A DNA stretch of 39,231 nt from Bacteroidales bacterium (GCA_026931725.1 JAIXLE010000258.1:1-39231); one strand, 5' to 3'; numbered from the stretch's first letter, positions 1 through 8,784 are shown. Numbers and translations: made by a program. Notes: generated by a model not told the origin, from the sequence alone.

Positions 1-43
1 CCCTGGGCATCGTGATCGAGTTGGATCATGGGGGTAGGTTCCA

Positions 44-2308
44 TTATTCCACCAGAGCGGGTGGGTGAGCCTGGGCGTGGTGCAGGTCCGCGTATTTGCC
101 ACCGGCGGCCAGGAGTTCATCGTGTGGGCCGACTTCGACAATCCGACCGCGTTCCAGTACCACGATCCGATCCGCACGACGCAGGGTGCTGAGCCGGTGG
201 GCAATCGCCAACGTGGTGCGGCCACGGGTGAGCGTTTCCAGAGCAGTTTGAATTTCCTGCTCGGTCTGGGTGTCGACGGAGGAAGTCGCTTCATCGAGAA
301 TCAGAATGGCCGGGTCCGTGATGAGCGCGCGAGCAATCGAGATGCGTTGCCGTTCCCCGCCGGAGAGCGACTGTCCGCGTTCGCCCACCAGGGAATCGTA
401 GCCATCGGGCAATCGGAGGATGAACTCGTGCGCCCGAGCCGCTTTCGCCGCCGCGATCACCTCGTCCCGCGTGGCATCCGGTTTGCCGTAAGCGATGTTG
501 TCCGCGATTGTTCCGTAGAATAGGAACGGATCTTGCAGCACGATGCCGATGTTGCGGCGATAGCCTGCAATCGGGTAGGAACGGATGTCTACATCGTCCG
601 CGAGAATGGCTCCTTCAGCAACATCGAAGAAGCGACAGATCAGGTTGACGAGCGTGCTTTTTCCCGCCCCACTGTGGCCAACGAGGCCGATCATCTCACC
701 CGGCCGCACCGTCAGATTGAGCCCGTGCAGCACTTCACGCATTCCGTACTTGAAACGCACGTCCTTCAACTCAATCGCCCCACGCAACCGGCCGGGGTCC
801 ACGGGGTGGGTCGGTTCCGGCACGCTGGCTCGCTTGTCCAGAATCTCAAAGATGCGTTCCGCACTCGCCGCCGCCCGCTGAAGGTTCGAGAAGATGCGAA
901 CCATCGACTCCGTTTTGGCGTAAAACCGAGAAATGTACGCCAGAAACGCGGTCAGAATCCCGACCGTGATGAGCCCTTCATACACACGCCACGCCGCCAT
1001 CGTCCAGACGACGAGTAACCCAAGGGCCGTCAGGAAAGTCACGAGGTTGCCAAAGAGTGACCAGGTGAAATTGTTGCGATCGTTCGCCCACAGCACCCGC
1101 TGATTGCTCTCGCGGAAACGATCCACCTCACGGGCTTCCTGAGCAAACGCCTTGACCACCCGAATACCGGGGATCGTATCGGCCAGGACGGATACCATGT
1201 CGGCCCAGGCCACGCTCGCCGCCTGATACCCCCGCAGGAACCGGCCCCGGACTCGGTACGCCAACCAAAGGATCATCGGGAACGGGGCCAGACTCGCCAC
1301 GGCCAACCAAGGGTCGATGAGCAACAGTATCACGGCGGTCATTGCGATCATCAGAATGTCGGTCGCAAAGTCGATGAGGTGCGTTGAGAGGAAGGTGCAG
1401 AGCCGATCCGTGTCACTGCTGATGCGAGACATCAGGTCACCCGTGCGTTTCGCTCCGAAAAATTCCAGAGAAAGCGTCTGCAAGTGGCCGTACGTCGTCT
1501 GTCTCAGGTCGGCGGCGATTCGTTCACTGACCCAGGCCGCCGTGTACGAACGTGCCCAGTCGAGCAACCAAGCCACCACCGCCGCCGCGAGCAACCCGCC
1601 GAGGTAGACGTACACCAATGAGAACGGCACATCCTGCCCCGCTTGTCGCGGGATGAGAACATCATCCAGCAGCGGCTTGGTCAGATACGGCGGCACGAGC
1701 CCCGCAGTCGTACTGGCTGTCGTCAGAATGAAAACGAATGCAATCATGCTCCGGCGTGGTCGAGCGAACCGCAGCAGTCGGAACAACGACGAAATCCGGT
1801 GCCGTTCCCGATCCGGGTGACAGCCGGGGCAACGGGCCGTGGATGCCGGGATCGGGCCGCCACAGGTGGGGCAAATCGTCGCGGAAGGCGGCACCCCGGT
1901 TATCGCAGACTCCCAGGCTCGCACAAAAGCTCGGGCTTCGCCAAACTTCCCAGCCGTCATACGCCAGACGGCTTCTCGTCGATCGGAGCGGGTCAGTTCC
2001 AGGCTGCCAGTCGCACCGCGTTCGTGAAACGTCAGGGGGATCTGTGCGGCCGTTTCCCAACTGGTATCCGATTCCTTTCCATCCGATGGGTTGAGTGCCA
2101 ATACCCGCCGATTCGTGATGACAACTAACGCGAGTTCGTACTGAAGTTGTGGGTTCAGATCGGGTTGGAACCACGCGACCACCTGTTCTTCAGGCGACAA
2201 CCGCTTCTGTACACGGCTCAACCACGGTTCTGGGAGCGGGGCCGAACTATCAAGAGTTTCGATCACGAACAGGCTCTCACGAACGAACGACGTGTCACGT
2301 CTCGGCAT
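44..2308 (-). CDS. ABC exporter (fused membrane and ATPase domains) with N-terminal PH-like domain and zinc ribbon
   Basis: A 754-residue half-transporter of the exporter (MsbA/multidrug) type, expected to dimerise in the inner membrane; the substrate is unknown. Domains seen in order: residues about 30-130 resemble a bacterial PH domain (VVITNRRVLAL motif); a zinc ribbon with CPTC at 146-149 and CPGC at 160-163; six membrane helices from about 180 to 460; then the nucleotide-binding domain with Walker A GHSGAGKST, Q-loop LQDPF, signature LSGGE, Walker B ILILDEATSSVD and H-loop AIAHRLS. All catalytic motifs are intact. The open frame runs upstream to 2512, but its first 68 residues look like intergenic DNA, so I chose the ATG at 2308; no clear Shine-Dalgarno supports it. 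It is divergent from the next gene. The PH-plus-zinc-ribbon front end is unusual for this family and may be regulatory (inference). Confidence 0.88.
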   Translation of the reverse strand: MPRRDTSFVRESLFVIETLDSSAPLPEPWLSRVQKRLSPEEQVVAWFQPDLNPQLQYELALVVITNRRVLALNPSDGKESDTSWETAAQIPLTFHERGATGSLELTRSDRREAVWRMTAGKFGEARAFVRAWESAITGVPPSATICPTCGGPIPASTARCPGCHPDRERHRISSLFRLLRFARPRRSMIAFVFILTTASTTAGLVPPYLTKPLLDDVLIPRQAGQDVPFSLVYVYLGGLLAAAVVAWLLDWARSYTAAWVSERIAADLRQTTYGHLQTLSLEFFGAKRTGDLMSRISSDTDRLCTFLSTHLIDFATDILMIAMTAVILLLIDPWLAVASLAPFPMILWLAYRVRGRFLRGYQAASVAWADMVSVLADTIPGIRVVKAFAQEAREVDRFRESNQRVLWANDRNNFTWSLFGNLVTFLTALGLLVVWTMAAWRVYEGLITVGILTAFLAYISRFYAKTESMVRIFSNLQRAAASAERIFEILDKRASVPEPTHPVDPGRLRGAIELKDVRFKYGMREVLHGLNLTVRPGEMIGLVGHSGAGKSTLVNLICRFFDVAEGAILADDVDIRSYPIAGYRRNIGIVLQDPFLFYGTIADNIAYGKPDATRDEVIAAAKAARAHEFILRLPDGYDSLVGERGQSLSGGERQRISIARALITDPAILILDEATSSVDTQTEQEIQTALETLTRGRTTLAIAHRLSTLRRADRIVVLERGRIVEVGPHDELLAAGGKYADLHHAQAHPPALVE

Positions 2309-2550
2309 TGTACACACCCGAACAGGGGTCGAGGCGAAAGTCCTCTCGCACACACCAGATGGACGGACAGGGCATGAGAATATTAAGAATTTGGGAGGAT
2401 CGAAAAGTTGCTTCGCTTTCGGGATTGCCATTGCATAGGATGCCACTACCACTGAGTGGCTCATGTCTGTCACCACTCGGGGCCGGCGTATCGGACGCTC
2501 CGATACACTCAACCGGATTGCTGCCGTAACTCGGACCCAGTTACCACATT
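2309..2550. promoter_or_regulatory. Divergent intergenic region between the ABC exporter and the CphA-like gene
   Basis: This 242-bp interval must hold the promoters of both divergent genes. An AT-rich patch at 2380-2388 contains TAATAT on the minus strand (2385 to 2380), a possible -10 box for the ABC gene, but no good -35 box lies upstream of it. A 6-bp hairpin (GCCACT at 2442-2447, AGTGGC at 2455-2460) lies on the side of the plus-strand gene. Nothing here is strong enough to name a regulator. Confidence 0.3.
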
Positions 2551-5043
2551 ATGACCGGACTCGAACTCTTGCGTGTATCGGTCCTTCGCGGGCCAAACGT
2601 CTGGACGCGGTTCCCTGTGTTGGAGGTCTGGGTCGACCTGCACGACCTAGCCGATCTCGCATCAGATGAACTGCCGGGTTTCAACCACCGACTCAAGGCC
2701 ATGCTCCCCACGTTGATCGAACATCGCTGCTCCGTCGGCGAGCGGGGCGGCTTCTATCAGCGGCTCACCCGTGGGACATACATGGCCCACATTCTCGAAC
2801 ATGTTGTCCTGGAATTGCAGTCACTCGTCGGGCCGGAAGTCGGCTACGGCAAAACGCGGGAGACGAACAAACCCGGCACCTACAAAATGGCCATCGAGTT
2901 CGAGGATGTGGAACTCGGCAAGGCCGCCTGCCAATTGGGCCGAGAAGTCTGCATGGCCGCCGTCCTCGGTACGCCCCTGGACCTATCCGGCGAACTGGCC
3001 CGCCTGCGACAAATCTGGGAGCGCAATCAACCGTCGCGGTTCCTCGTCGATCTGCTGGCCGCCGCCAAGAAAGCCCGCATCCCCGCTCGCATCCTGGATG
3101 GCCAACTGGTTCAACTGGGAACGGGTGCCCGGCAACGGCGTGTTCTCAAGGGTTTGACCGATCGCACCAGCGGAGTCGGGGCCGGGATCGCGGCGGATCG
3201 AGAATTGACCCGGACGATTTTAGAAGCCTCGGGCTTGCCGTTGGCGCGGGGCGTGGTGGTGCGTTCCGCGGAAGCCGCCGTGGAAGCCGCGGAAGACTGC
3301 GGATACCCGGTTCTCCTGCGTCCCCGCACGACCGCGGTCGCCGCGTCCTTGGTGCCGCTGACCGATGCCGATGCGGTACGAGCAGCCTTCCAACAGGCGT
3401 ATCATGCGGAAGACTGGACCCCGATGGTCGAACCCGTCCCTTCGGGTGAGGAGTATCAACTGCTCGTCATCGGCAATCGGGTCGAAGCCGCCTTGAACCG
3501 GGCCGGGCAGGATGTGACCGATTCCGTGCATCCCGCCATCGCGGAACGAGCCGTGGATGCTGCCTATGCGTTGAAACTCGATGTCGCCGTGGTCGAAGTG
3601 GCCACGCCAAACCTGGGGCAACCTCTCGAAACGGTTGGCGGCGTGGTCATCGGTGTCAAAACCGATCCCGATTTGAACCGTTTTGCCGAACTTCGCCCCG
3701 TGGCCAAAGCCATCGTGAGTGCGTTGTTCCCCGAACCCCGTAAATCCCGCATTCCCGTGGTGGCGGTCACCGGCACCAACGGCAAGACCACGACGGCTCG
3801 GTTGACCGCCCATCTCTTGGGGCAGGTTTGGGCTCCAGTGGGTCTGACTTGCACCGATGGAATCACCCTGGGGGGGCGCCTACTCGATACCGGCGATTGC
3901 AGTGGCCCTCGCTCGGCACGTCTGGTTCTCCAGCACCCAGATACCCGCGCCGCCGTCCTCGAAACCGCCCGTGGCGGCATCCTGCGCGAAGGGCTTGGCT
4001 TCGACAAGTGTGAAGTTTCCATCGTCACGAACATCGGAGAAGGCGACCATCTCGGTCTGGCGGACATCGAAACCGCGGAAGACCTCGCCGGAGTGAAAGA
4101 AACGATCGTCTGGGCAACCGCCCCTTGGGGTGCCGCGGTGCTGAACGCCGCCGATCCGCTGGTGGTGAAAATGCGGCGATTGTGCGATGGGGAAACGATC
4201 TTCTTCGCCCTTTCCGAAAACGAGCCGGTGCTGGCAGAACACCGGGCCGCGGGTGGGAAAGCTGTGTTCGTCCGGGATAACGCCATCGTTCTCGCTGATG
4301 GGCCAGTCGATCAAACCCTCATCGGCCTCGAAGATGTCCCCCTGACGCACGGCGGCATCGTGGGCTTCCAAGTGGAAAACACGATTGCCTCGGTAGCCGC
4401 CGCGTGGTTCCTCGGTGTCCCACACGCCGCGATTCGCCGCGGGTTGCAGACTTTCACGAGTTCGCTCGATCAAGTCCCGGCTCGATTCAATTTGATGTCG
4501 CTCCGTGGGGGCACCGTGGTCGGCGACTACGGGCACAATACCTCCGCGTTGGTACGGATGCTGGAGGCTCTCGACAAACTCCCCGCGAAACGGCGAACCG
4601 TCGTCTACTCCGCCGCGGGCGACCGCCGCAATGAAGACATGCTGATGCAGGCGGAACTGCTCGGGAACTTCTTCGATCGCGTGATCGTGTATGAAGACAC
4701 CTGCCGCCGTGGGCGTGCGGAAGGCGAGATCACGGCGATTTTCCGTGAGGGATTGCGCCGCGGTCGGCGTGTCTGCGAAGTGGTGGAAGTGCCATCCAGC
4801 ATGGGTTCCGTGGAAGTGGCCGTGTCCGAAGTGGTGGCTGGCGACTTGCTGCTGCTGCAACTGGACCTGGTCGACGATGCGATTGCCCTCCTGCGTCAGT
4901 CGATCGCGGCGGCGGGCGGTCGAGAAATCACCTTCCTGGATGCCTTGCTGAACGCGAATCTCTATGGTGATGCTGGGGAATCGCATGTGGGTTCGGGCGA
5001 ATATCCGGCGATTCCCCCCAAGAAACTCGCCGCGGCTCTGTGA
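2551..5043 (+). CDS. cphA: Cyanophycin synthetase-like Mur ligase/ATP-grasp protein
   Basis: An 830-residue homologue of cyanophycin synthetase, which builds the storage polymer of aspartate and arginine. An N-terminal CphA-like domain (about 1-160) is followed by an ATP-grasp region opening near residue 205 (TDRTSGVGAGIAADRELT). The Mur-ligase half has the P-loop TGTNGKTTTA near residue 407, ETARGGILREGLGFD, VTNIGEGDHLGL and GDYGHN. The Mur half looks complete. The ATP-grasp half does not: the usual glycine-rich loop and a long middle stretch are missing, and the metal-binding E-x-N motif (IEVNAAPG in cyanobacterial enzymes) reads IGVKTDPD at 367-374. The protein may therefore add only one of the two amino acids, or make another product (inference). 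No cyanophycinase is visible nearby. It lies 41 bp upstream of an SDR gene and close to a P-II gene. No obvious Shine-Dalgarno precedes the ATG. Confidence 0.85.
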   Translation: MTGLELLRVSVLRGPNVWTRFPVLEVWVDLHDLADLASDELPGFNHRLKAMLPTLIEHRCSVGERGGFYQRLTRGTYMAHILEHVVLELQSLVGPEVGYGKTRETNKPGTYKMAIEFEDVELGKAACQLGREVCMAAVLGTPLDLSGELARLRQIWERNQPSRFLVDLLAAAKKARIPARILDGQLVQLGTGARQRRVLKGLTDRTSGVGAGIAADRELTRTILEASGLPLARGVVVRSAEAAVEAAEDCGYPVLLRPRTTAVAASLVPLTDADAVRAAFQQAYHAEDWTPMVEPVPSGEEYQLLVIGNRVEAALNRAGQDVTDSVHPAIAERAVDAAYALKLDVAVVEVATPNLGQPLETVGGVVIGVKTDPDLNRFAELRPVAKAIVSALFPEPRKSRIPVVAVTGTNGKTTTARLTAHLLGQVWAPVGLTCTDGITLGGRLLDTGDCSGPRSARLVLQHPDTRAAVLETARGGILREGLGFDKCEVSIVTNIGEGDHLGLADIETAEDLAGVKETIVWATAPWGAAVLNAADPLVVKMRRLCDGETIFFALSENEPVLAEHRAAGGKAVFVRDNAIVLADGPVDQTLIGLEDVPLTHGGIVGFQVENTIASVAAAWFLGVPHAAIRRGLQTFTSSLDQVPARFNLMSLRGGTVVGDYGHNTSALVRMLEALDKLPAKRRTVVYSAAGDRRNEDMLMQAELLGNFFDRVIVYEDTCRRGRAEGEITAIFREGLRRGRRVCEVVEVPSSMGSVEVAVSEVVAGDLLLLQLDLVDDAIALLRQSIAAAGGREITFLDALLNANLYGDAGESHVGSGEYPAIPPKKLAAAL

Positions 5044-5084
5044 TCGTTCGTGATTCACCTGATTACCCGGAGAACGCATCCCTC

Positions 5085-5774
5085 ATGGCAGATTCTTCCA
5101 GACTCATCGTGATGAGCGGCATCACACGGGGATTGGGCCGGGCGTTGCTCCCGCACTTCGCGCGTGCGGGGCACACCGTGATCGGATGTAGCCGTTCCGG
5201 TCAGCATATTGCGGAATTGGCACACGCATTCCCCCATCCGCATGAGTTTACCACCCTGGATGTGCGTGATGCCGACGCGGTGGCGATCTGGGCCGCCGGT
5301 GTGGTCCGACGGGTCGGGACTCCCGATCTGCTCATCAACAATGCGGCGATCGTCAACACCCCGGCACCGCTCTGGACCGTGAACGCCGAAGAATTCGATG
5401 CCGTTGTGGATGTGAACATCAAAGGGATCGCCAACATGATTCGGGCGTTCGTTCCCGCGATGGTGGAACGGAAATCCGGGGTGATCGTCAATCTGTCGAG
5501 CGGTTGGGGCCGCAGCACGTCACCCGAGGTTGCCCCGTACTGTGCCAGCAAATATGCCGTCGAAGGGTTGACCTTGGCGTTAGCCCAGGAGTTGCCATCC
5601 GGGATGGCTGCCGTGCCGTTGAATCCCGGCGTGATCGACACGGATATGCTGCGGCAATGCTTCCACGAAGCCGCGGCCGCTTATCCGAACGCGGCCGAAT
5701 GGGCCGAACGCGCAGCGCCATTCCTGCTCGGGTTGGACGCGCGAGACAACGGCTGTTCGCATACGGTCCCGTAG
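5085..5774 (+). CDS. Short-chain dehydrogenase/reductase (SDR)
   Basis: A 229-residue classical SDR, a cytosolic NAD(P)-dependent oxidoreductase of unknown substrate. The cofactor motif SGITRGLG is at 11-18, LLINNAA follows near residue 85, catalytic serines lie in VNLSSGWG, and the YCASK motif gives the catalytic Tyr and Lys. LNPGVIDTDM is the usual post-catalytic PG motif. The length is normal for the family. The frame opens at 5040, inside the end of the cphA-like gene, but the ATG at 5085 has GGAGA about 12 bases upstream and places the Rossmann motif at the normal distance from the N-terminus. It is probably co-transcribed with the preceding ligase (41-bp gap) and ends in the terminator at 5807-5841. 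Confidence 0.88.
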   Translation: MADSSRLIVMSGITRGLGRALLPHFARAGHTVIGCSRSGQHIAELAHAFPHPHEFTTLDVRDADAVAIWAAGVVRRVGTPDLLINNAAIVNTPAPLWTVNAEEFDAVVDVNIKGIANMIRAFVPAMVERKSGVIVNLSSGWGRSTSPEVAPYCASKYAVEGLTLALAQELPSGMAAVPLNPGVIDTDMLRQCFHEAAAAYPNAAEWAERAAPFLLGLDARDNGCSHTVP

Positions 5775-5806
5775 CCCGATCCGAAGTCGCGTCCGATTCT
5801 CCTACA

Positions 5807-5841
5807 ATGCCCACATCTTCCTGGTGTGGGCATCTTTTTTT
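5807..5841 (+). terminator. Rho-independent terminator after the SDR gene, directly before the P-II start
   Basis: A perfect 9-bp stem (ATGCCCACA at 5807-5815, TGTGGGCAT at 5825-5833) with a 9-base loop is followed by C and seven T at 5835-5841. It ends only 12 bases before the ATG of the P-II gene, so it could also act as an attenuator in the P-II leader. Confidence 0.8.
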
Positions 5842-5853
5842 CAATGTGACGGT

Positions 5854-6201
5854 ATGAAACTGATTCTCGCGGTGATTCCGCCATCCAAACTCGATGCCGT
5901 CAAGGAAGCGTTGAGCCGGGTCGAGGTGTTTCGGCTCACGGTCGTGGATGTCCAGGGGTTCGGACGACAAAAAGGGCAATCGGAAGTTTATCGCGGCCAT
6001 GAATTGACCGTGAACATGTTGCGCAAGGTGCAACTGCAAATCGCCGTGAACGAAGACTTTGTCGAACCCACCATCACGGCCATCGTGGAAGCGGCCCGCA
6101 CCGGCCCGGAAGGGCGGATCGGTGACGGGAAAATTTTCATTCTCCCCCTGGAAGATTGCCTCCGCATCCGCACCGGCGAACGTGGCCCCGAAGCGATTTA
6201 G
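5854..6201 (+). CDS. glnB: P-II family nitrogen regulatory protein lacking Tyr51
   Basis: A 115-residue P-II signal protein (GlnB/GlnK family), a cytosolic trimer that senses ATP/ADP and 2-oxoglutarate and controls nitrogen-assimilation proteins. Family marks seen: VQGFGRQKG with Gln39, the T-loop, and the C-terminal IGDGKIFILPLED and RIRTGE nucleotide-binding signature. In the T-loop the usual Y-R-G-A-E-Y reads Y-R-G-H-E-L: Tyr46 is kept but Tyr51, the uridylylation site of enteric GlnB, is Leu. A two-residue insertion precedes IGDGK compared with E. coli GlnB. The ATG at 5854 gives the canonical N-terminus (MKLILAVI). No amtB or glnA is adjacent; the CphA-like and SDR genes are upstream. 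Control by covalent uridylylation at Tyr51 is excluded if this reading is right; metabolite binding may remain. Confidence 0.93.
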   Translation: MKLILAVIPPSKLDAVKEALSRVEVFRLTVVDVQGFGRQKGQSEVYRGHELTVNMLRKVQLQIAVNEDFVEPTITAIVEAARTGPEGRIGDGKIFILPLEDCLRIRTGERGPEAI

Positions 6202-6252
6202 GACACCAGCCCGTCGCCCATGCATTCTGGGCGAGAGAGGACGCATTGCGAC

Positions 6253-6279
6253 ACGTCCCCAGGACTGGCTCGGGGACGT
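6253..6279. terminator. Hairpin between the convergent P-II and beta-helix genes
   Basis: An 8-bp perfect stem (ACGTCCCC at 6253-6260, GGGGACGT at 6272-6279) with an 11-base loop lies between two convergent genes. There is no real T-run on either side, so it is called a terminator from position and stem strength only. Confidence 0.4.
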
Positions 6280-6315
6280 TGGGAATCGTGATGGCACTTC
6301 TTATGGGACAGCCCC

Positions 6316-7752
6316 TCAGCGAACCTCCGCCGAGGCTTTGGGAATGTCCACAGTGTCCCCAAACAGGTTGTTGGCGAACAGGTTGCCTTTCCCGCCTTCC
6401 ACCCGCACCGATACCGGCGGGGTTGGGGATGTCCCATTCTGACGGATCAGGCAGCCGGAAATGAGACAATGCTGCGGGTTCCTCATCCACAAGGCAACCC
6501 CCTCACAATCCAGTAAGGAGCAGCCACTGAGGTTGCAACGCTGGCAGGCATCCAAAAATAACCCGGCCTCGGCCCCTTGGGGTGCCTGGATGAGCAACCC
6601 CGTCAACGTACAATCACGGCACTTCCGCAAAAGCAGGGCATTGCGGGTCGTCAAACTCGTCCCATAGGCGTAAGCGGGGTTCCGCTCGAAGGCGTTGGGG
6701 CCGACAACGATTTCCTCGCTGTTCTCTATCCGCAAATCGTATTCATATCCCATCCAGAACGTGTTGCCGGTGATGGTGACTCCGCGACAATCTTTCAGGT
6801 CCACGTTCACGGCCACATCGGAGAAGACGTTGTCGCCAATGGTGACATGCCCCCATTTGGGAGCGTCCACATTGCGTGAGGGTTTCCCGGCTCCGTGGAT
6901 ACGCACATTCGCTGCGCCGGGGACATTGGAATGTTGGATGGTACATCCCGTGATGGCCACTTCCGCCGTGGACCCATTGGTGCAGTCGATGAAGACATTC
7001 GCGGCCGGTGGGCCGTCCTTGGACATACACCCTTCAATGTCGCATGTCCCAATATGCAGATTGCGGACTTCCCCGGCTCGGCTCACCACGCCGCCCTGGT
7101 CGCAATAACTGATATGGCAACCGACAATGTTTGATTGATGCAAATTCACGTCGTCGTAGAAAACGCCGATCCCCGTATTCTGGTAAATGTGGCACGCCGA
7201 GATCAGGACGTTCCGATTCCGCTTCACCAAGTGGATACCGTGGCGGCACAGGCGAATCGTGGTCCCATGGACGCTGAGTTGCATGGTCCCCGTGGCCTCG
7301 ATACCATCGGCTTCGGGGTGCGCTCCCACGATTTCGAGACGCTCCACGCGGGGCGTGCGTTGCCGGTCCCACACGTTCGGACGAAAAGTGGTCGGGGCGG
7401 CGCTGCCTTCATGTGTCCCGATGAAGCGGATCGCCGGGCCGGCACCCGCCATCAGCAATGTCGCTGTCCCATCACTGCTGATGGCGGTGTATCCCACTTT
7501 GTCCAGGTCGACTTCAATAGGACGTGTGATCCGATAGACACCACGCGGAAAGTGGACACTGCCCAGCGTCGTCACGGCTTTCTGAATGGCATCTGTGTCA
7601 TCGGTTTGGCCATCGCCTTTGACCCCAAAGTCTGCCAGCGTGGCCACAGTGGGTTTTGGGGCGGTCGACTGCGACGCGATGGCCAGCACGGCCAGCACGG
7701 CCAGCACGCAGGTTCCGAGTGTTCCGCTAAACAGCAGCAGGCGTCGTATCAT
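6316..7752 (-). CDS. Secreted right-handed parallel beta-helix (pectate-lyase-like) protein
   Basis: A 478-residue protein with an N-terminal hydrophobic signal segment (about 5-27), then VATLADFGVKGDGQTDDTDAIQKAV near residues 36-60, the typical opening of pectate-lyase superfamily beta-helices. Repeats of the type 'NLHIGTCDIEGC', 'VAITGCTIQHSN' and 'VTITGNTFW' follow, about 22-25 residues apart, as in a right-handed beta-helix. Such folds bind or cut polysaccharides outside the cytoplasm; the catalytic residues are not recognisable and the substrate is unknown. It is divergent from the dehydratase, 45 bp away. The signal-peptide region is encoded by three copies of a 9-bp repeat (7681-7707), giving V-L-A three times. 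Confidence 0.82.
   Translation of the reverse strand: MIRRLLLFSGTLGTCVLAVLAVLAIASQSTAPKPTVATLADFGVKGDGQTDDTDAIQKAVTTLGSVHFPRGVYRITRPIEVDLDKVGYTAISSDGTATLLMAGAGPAIRFIGTHEGSAAPTTFRPNVWDRQRTPRVERLEIVGAHPEADGIEATGTMQLSVHGTTIRLCRHGIHLVKRNRNVLISACHIYQNTGIGVFYDDVNLHQSNIVGCHISYCDQGGVVSRAGEVRNLHIGTCDIEGCMSKDGPPAANVFIDCTNGSTAEVAITGCTIQHSNVPGAANVRIHGAGKPSRNVDAPKWGHVTIGDNVFSDVAVNVDLKDCRGVTITGNTFWMGYEYDLRIENSEEIVVGPNAFERNPAYAYGTSLTTRNALLLRKCRDCTLTGLLIQAPQGAEAGLFLDACQRCNLSGCSLLDCEGVALWMRNPQHCLISGCLIRQNGTSPTPPVSVRVEGGKGNLFANNLFGDTVDIPKASAEVR
7681..7707. repeat. Three tandem copies of a 9-bp unit inside the signal peptide of the beta-helix gene
   Basis: The unit GGCCAGCAC occurs three times in perfect tandem (7681-7689, 7690-7698, 7699-7707). 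Read on the minus strand it encodes Val-Leu-Ala in each copy, lengthening the hydrophobic core of the signal peptide without shifting the frame. Confidence 0.8.
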
Positions 7753-7797
7753 GTGGGAATCTCCGGTTTTCTCCCCGGCGCGTGGGGAGGTAGTGTC

Positions 7798-8784
7798 ATG
7801 ATGGGAGGTTGGGCCGTGTCTGGGTACACCATTTCTCTAGCCGATATTCTGGCCGCCGCGGATCGGGTGCGCGGCATCATTCATCGCACGCCGGTTCTCA
7901 CCTGTTCGACAATCCATCAATTGGCGCATCGCTCTGTGATGTTCAAATGTGAGAATCTGCAAAAAACCGGCTCGTTCAAGTACCGCGGCGCGACCAACGC
8001 CGTGCGGCGACTGGGGGCCAACCCGGCAGCGGCTGGGGTGGTGACGCACAGTAGCGGGAACCATGCGCAAGCCCTGGCGTTGGCGGCTCGGGAATGTGGA
8101 ATTCCGGCCACCGTGGTCATGCCGAAAACCGCTTCGCCGATCAAACAAGCGGCCGTGCGTGGATACGGGGGCGCGGTGATCCTGTGTGAACCGACACTGG
8201 AAGCCCGCGACCGCGCGGCAGCGGAAGCGGTCGCACGCACGGGGGGGACACTCATTCCGCCGTTCGATCACCCAGACATCATAGCTGGTCAAGGAACAGC
8301 GGCGATCGAACTCTTGGAAGAATATCCGCGTCTGGATGCCGTGATCGCGCCGGTGGGTGGGGGCGGGTTGCTCTCCGGCGTGGCCATCGCGGCTACCAGT
8401 CTCCGGCCATCCCTCCGCGTGTTCGGCGCGGAACCGCTTGGGGCAGACGATGCGGCCCGGTCGAAGGCGGCGGGGCATTGGTTGCCGCAAACCGGCCCAC
8501 GGACCATCGCGGATGGACTGCTCACCAGTCTGGGGCAATTGACGTGGCCCATTGTTCGCGATCGTGTGGAGGCGATTCTGACCGTTTCGGAGGAAGAAAT
8601 CCGCGCCGCCATGCGGCTCATCTGGGAACGGATGAAGCTGGTCATCGAACCGAGCGCGGCCGTGGCCGTGGCGGCGGTGTTGAGCGAGTCTTTTCAGAAA
8701 CTGTCGAACATCCAGTCTGTGGGGATCATTTTGAGCGGGGGGAACGTGGCATTTCCGTTTCCCGATGGGTCCGATGGGCCGTGA
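7798..8784 (+). CDS. PLP-dependent threonine dehydratase / serine racemase family enzyme
   Basis: A 328-residue fold-type II pyridoxal-phosphate enzyme. It has SFKYRGA with the PLP lysine at residue 61, SSGNHAQ, the phosphate-binding GGGGLLSG loop, and a C-terminal SGGN. It is the catalytic domain only: no ACT regulatory domain follows, so it resembles catabolic threonine dehydratase or serine racemase more than biosynthetic IlvA. The reaction is either deamination of Thr/Ser or racemisation of Ser; the sequence alone does not decide. The frame is open from 7135, antisense to the beta-helix gene, but ATGs at 7798 and 7801 follow GGGGAGG at 7784-7790 and fit the family length. It is convergent with the small membrane gene, with three bases between the stops. 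Confidence 0.88.
   Translation: MMGGWAVSGYTISLADILAAADRVRGIIHRTPVLTCSTIHQLAHRSVMFKCENLQKTGSFKYRGATNAVRRLGANPAAAGVVTHSSGNHAQALALAARECGIPATVVMPKTASPIKQAAVRGYGGAVILCEPTLEARDRAAAEAVARTGGTLIPPFDHPDIIAGQGTAAIELLEEYPRLDAVIAPVGGGGLLSGVAIAATSLRPSLRVFGAEPLGADDAARSKAAGHWLPQTGPRTIADGLLTSLGQLTWPIVRDRVEAILTVSEEEIRAAMRLIWERMKLVIEPSAAVAVAAVLSESFQKLSNIQSVGIILSGGNVAFPFPDGSDGP

Noticed and set aside
3880..5079. 399-codon minus-strand open frame opposite the CphA-like gene
   Set aside because: No domain or ribosome site; its composition is that of a GC-rich shadow frame, and the plus-strand gene has clear motifs.
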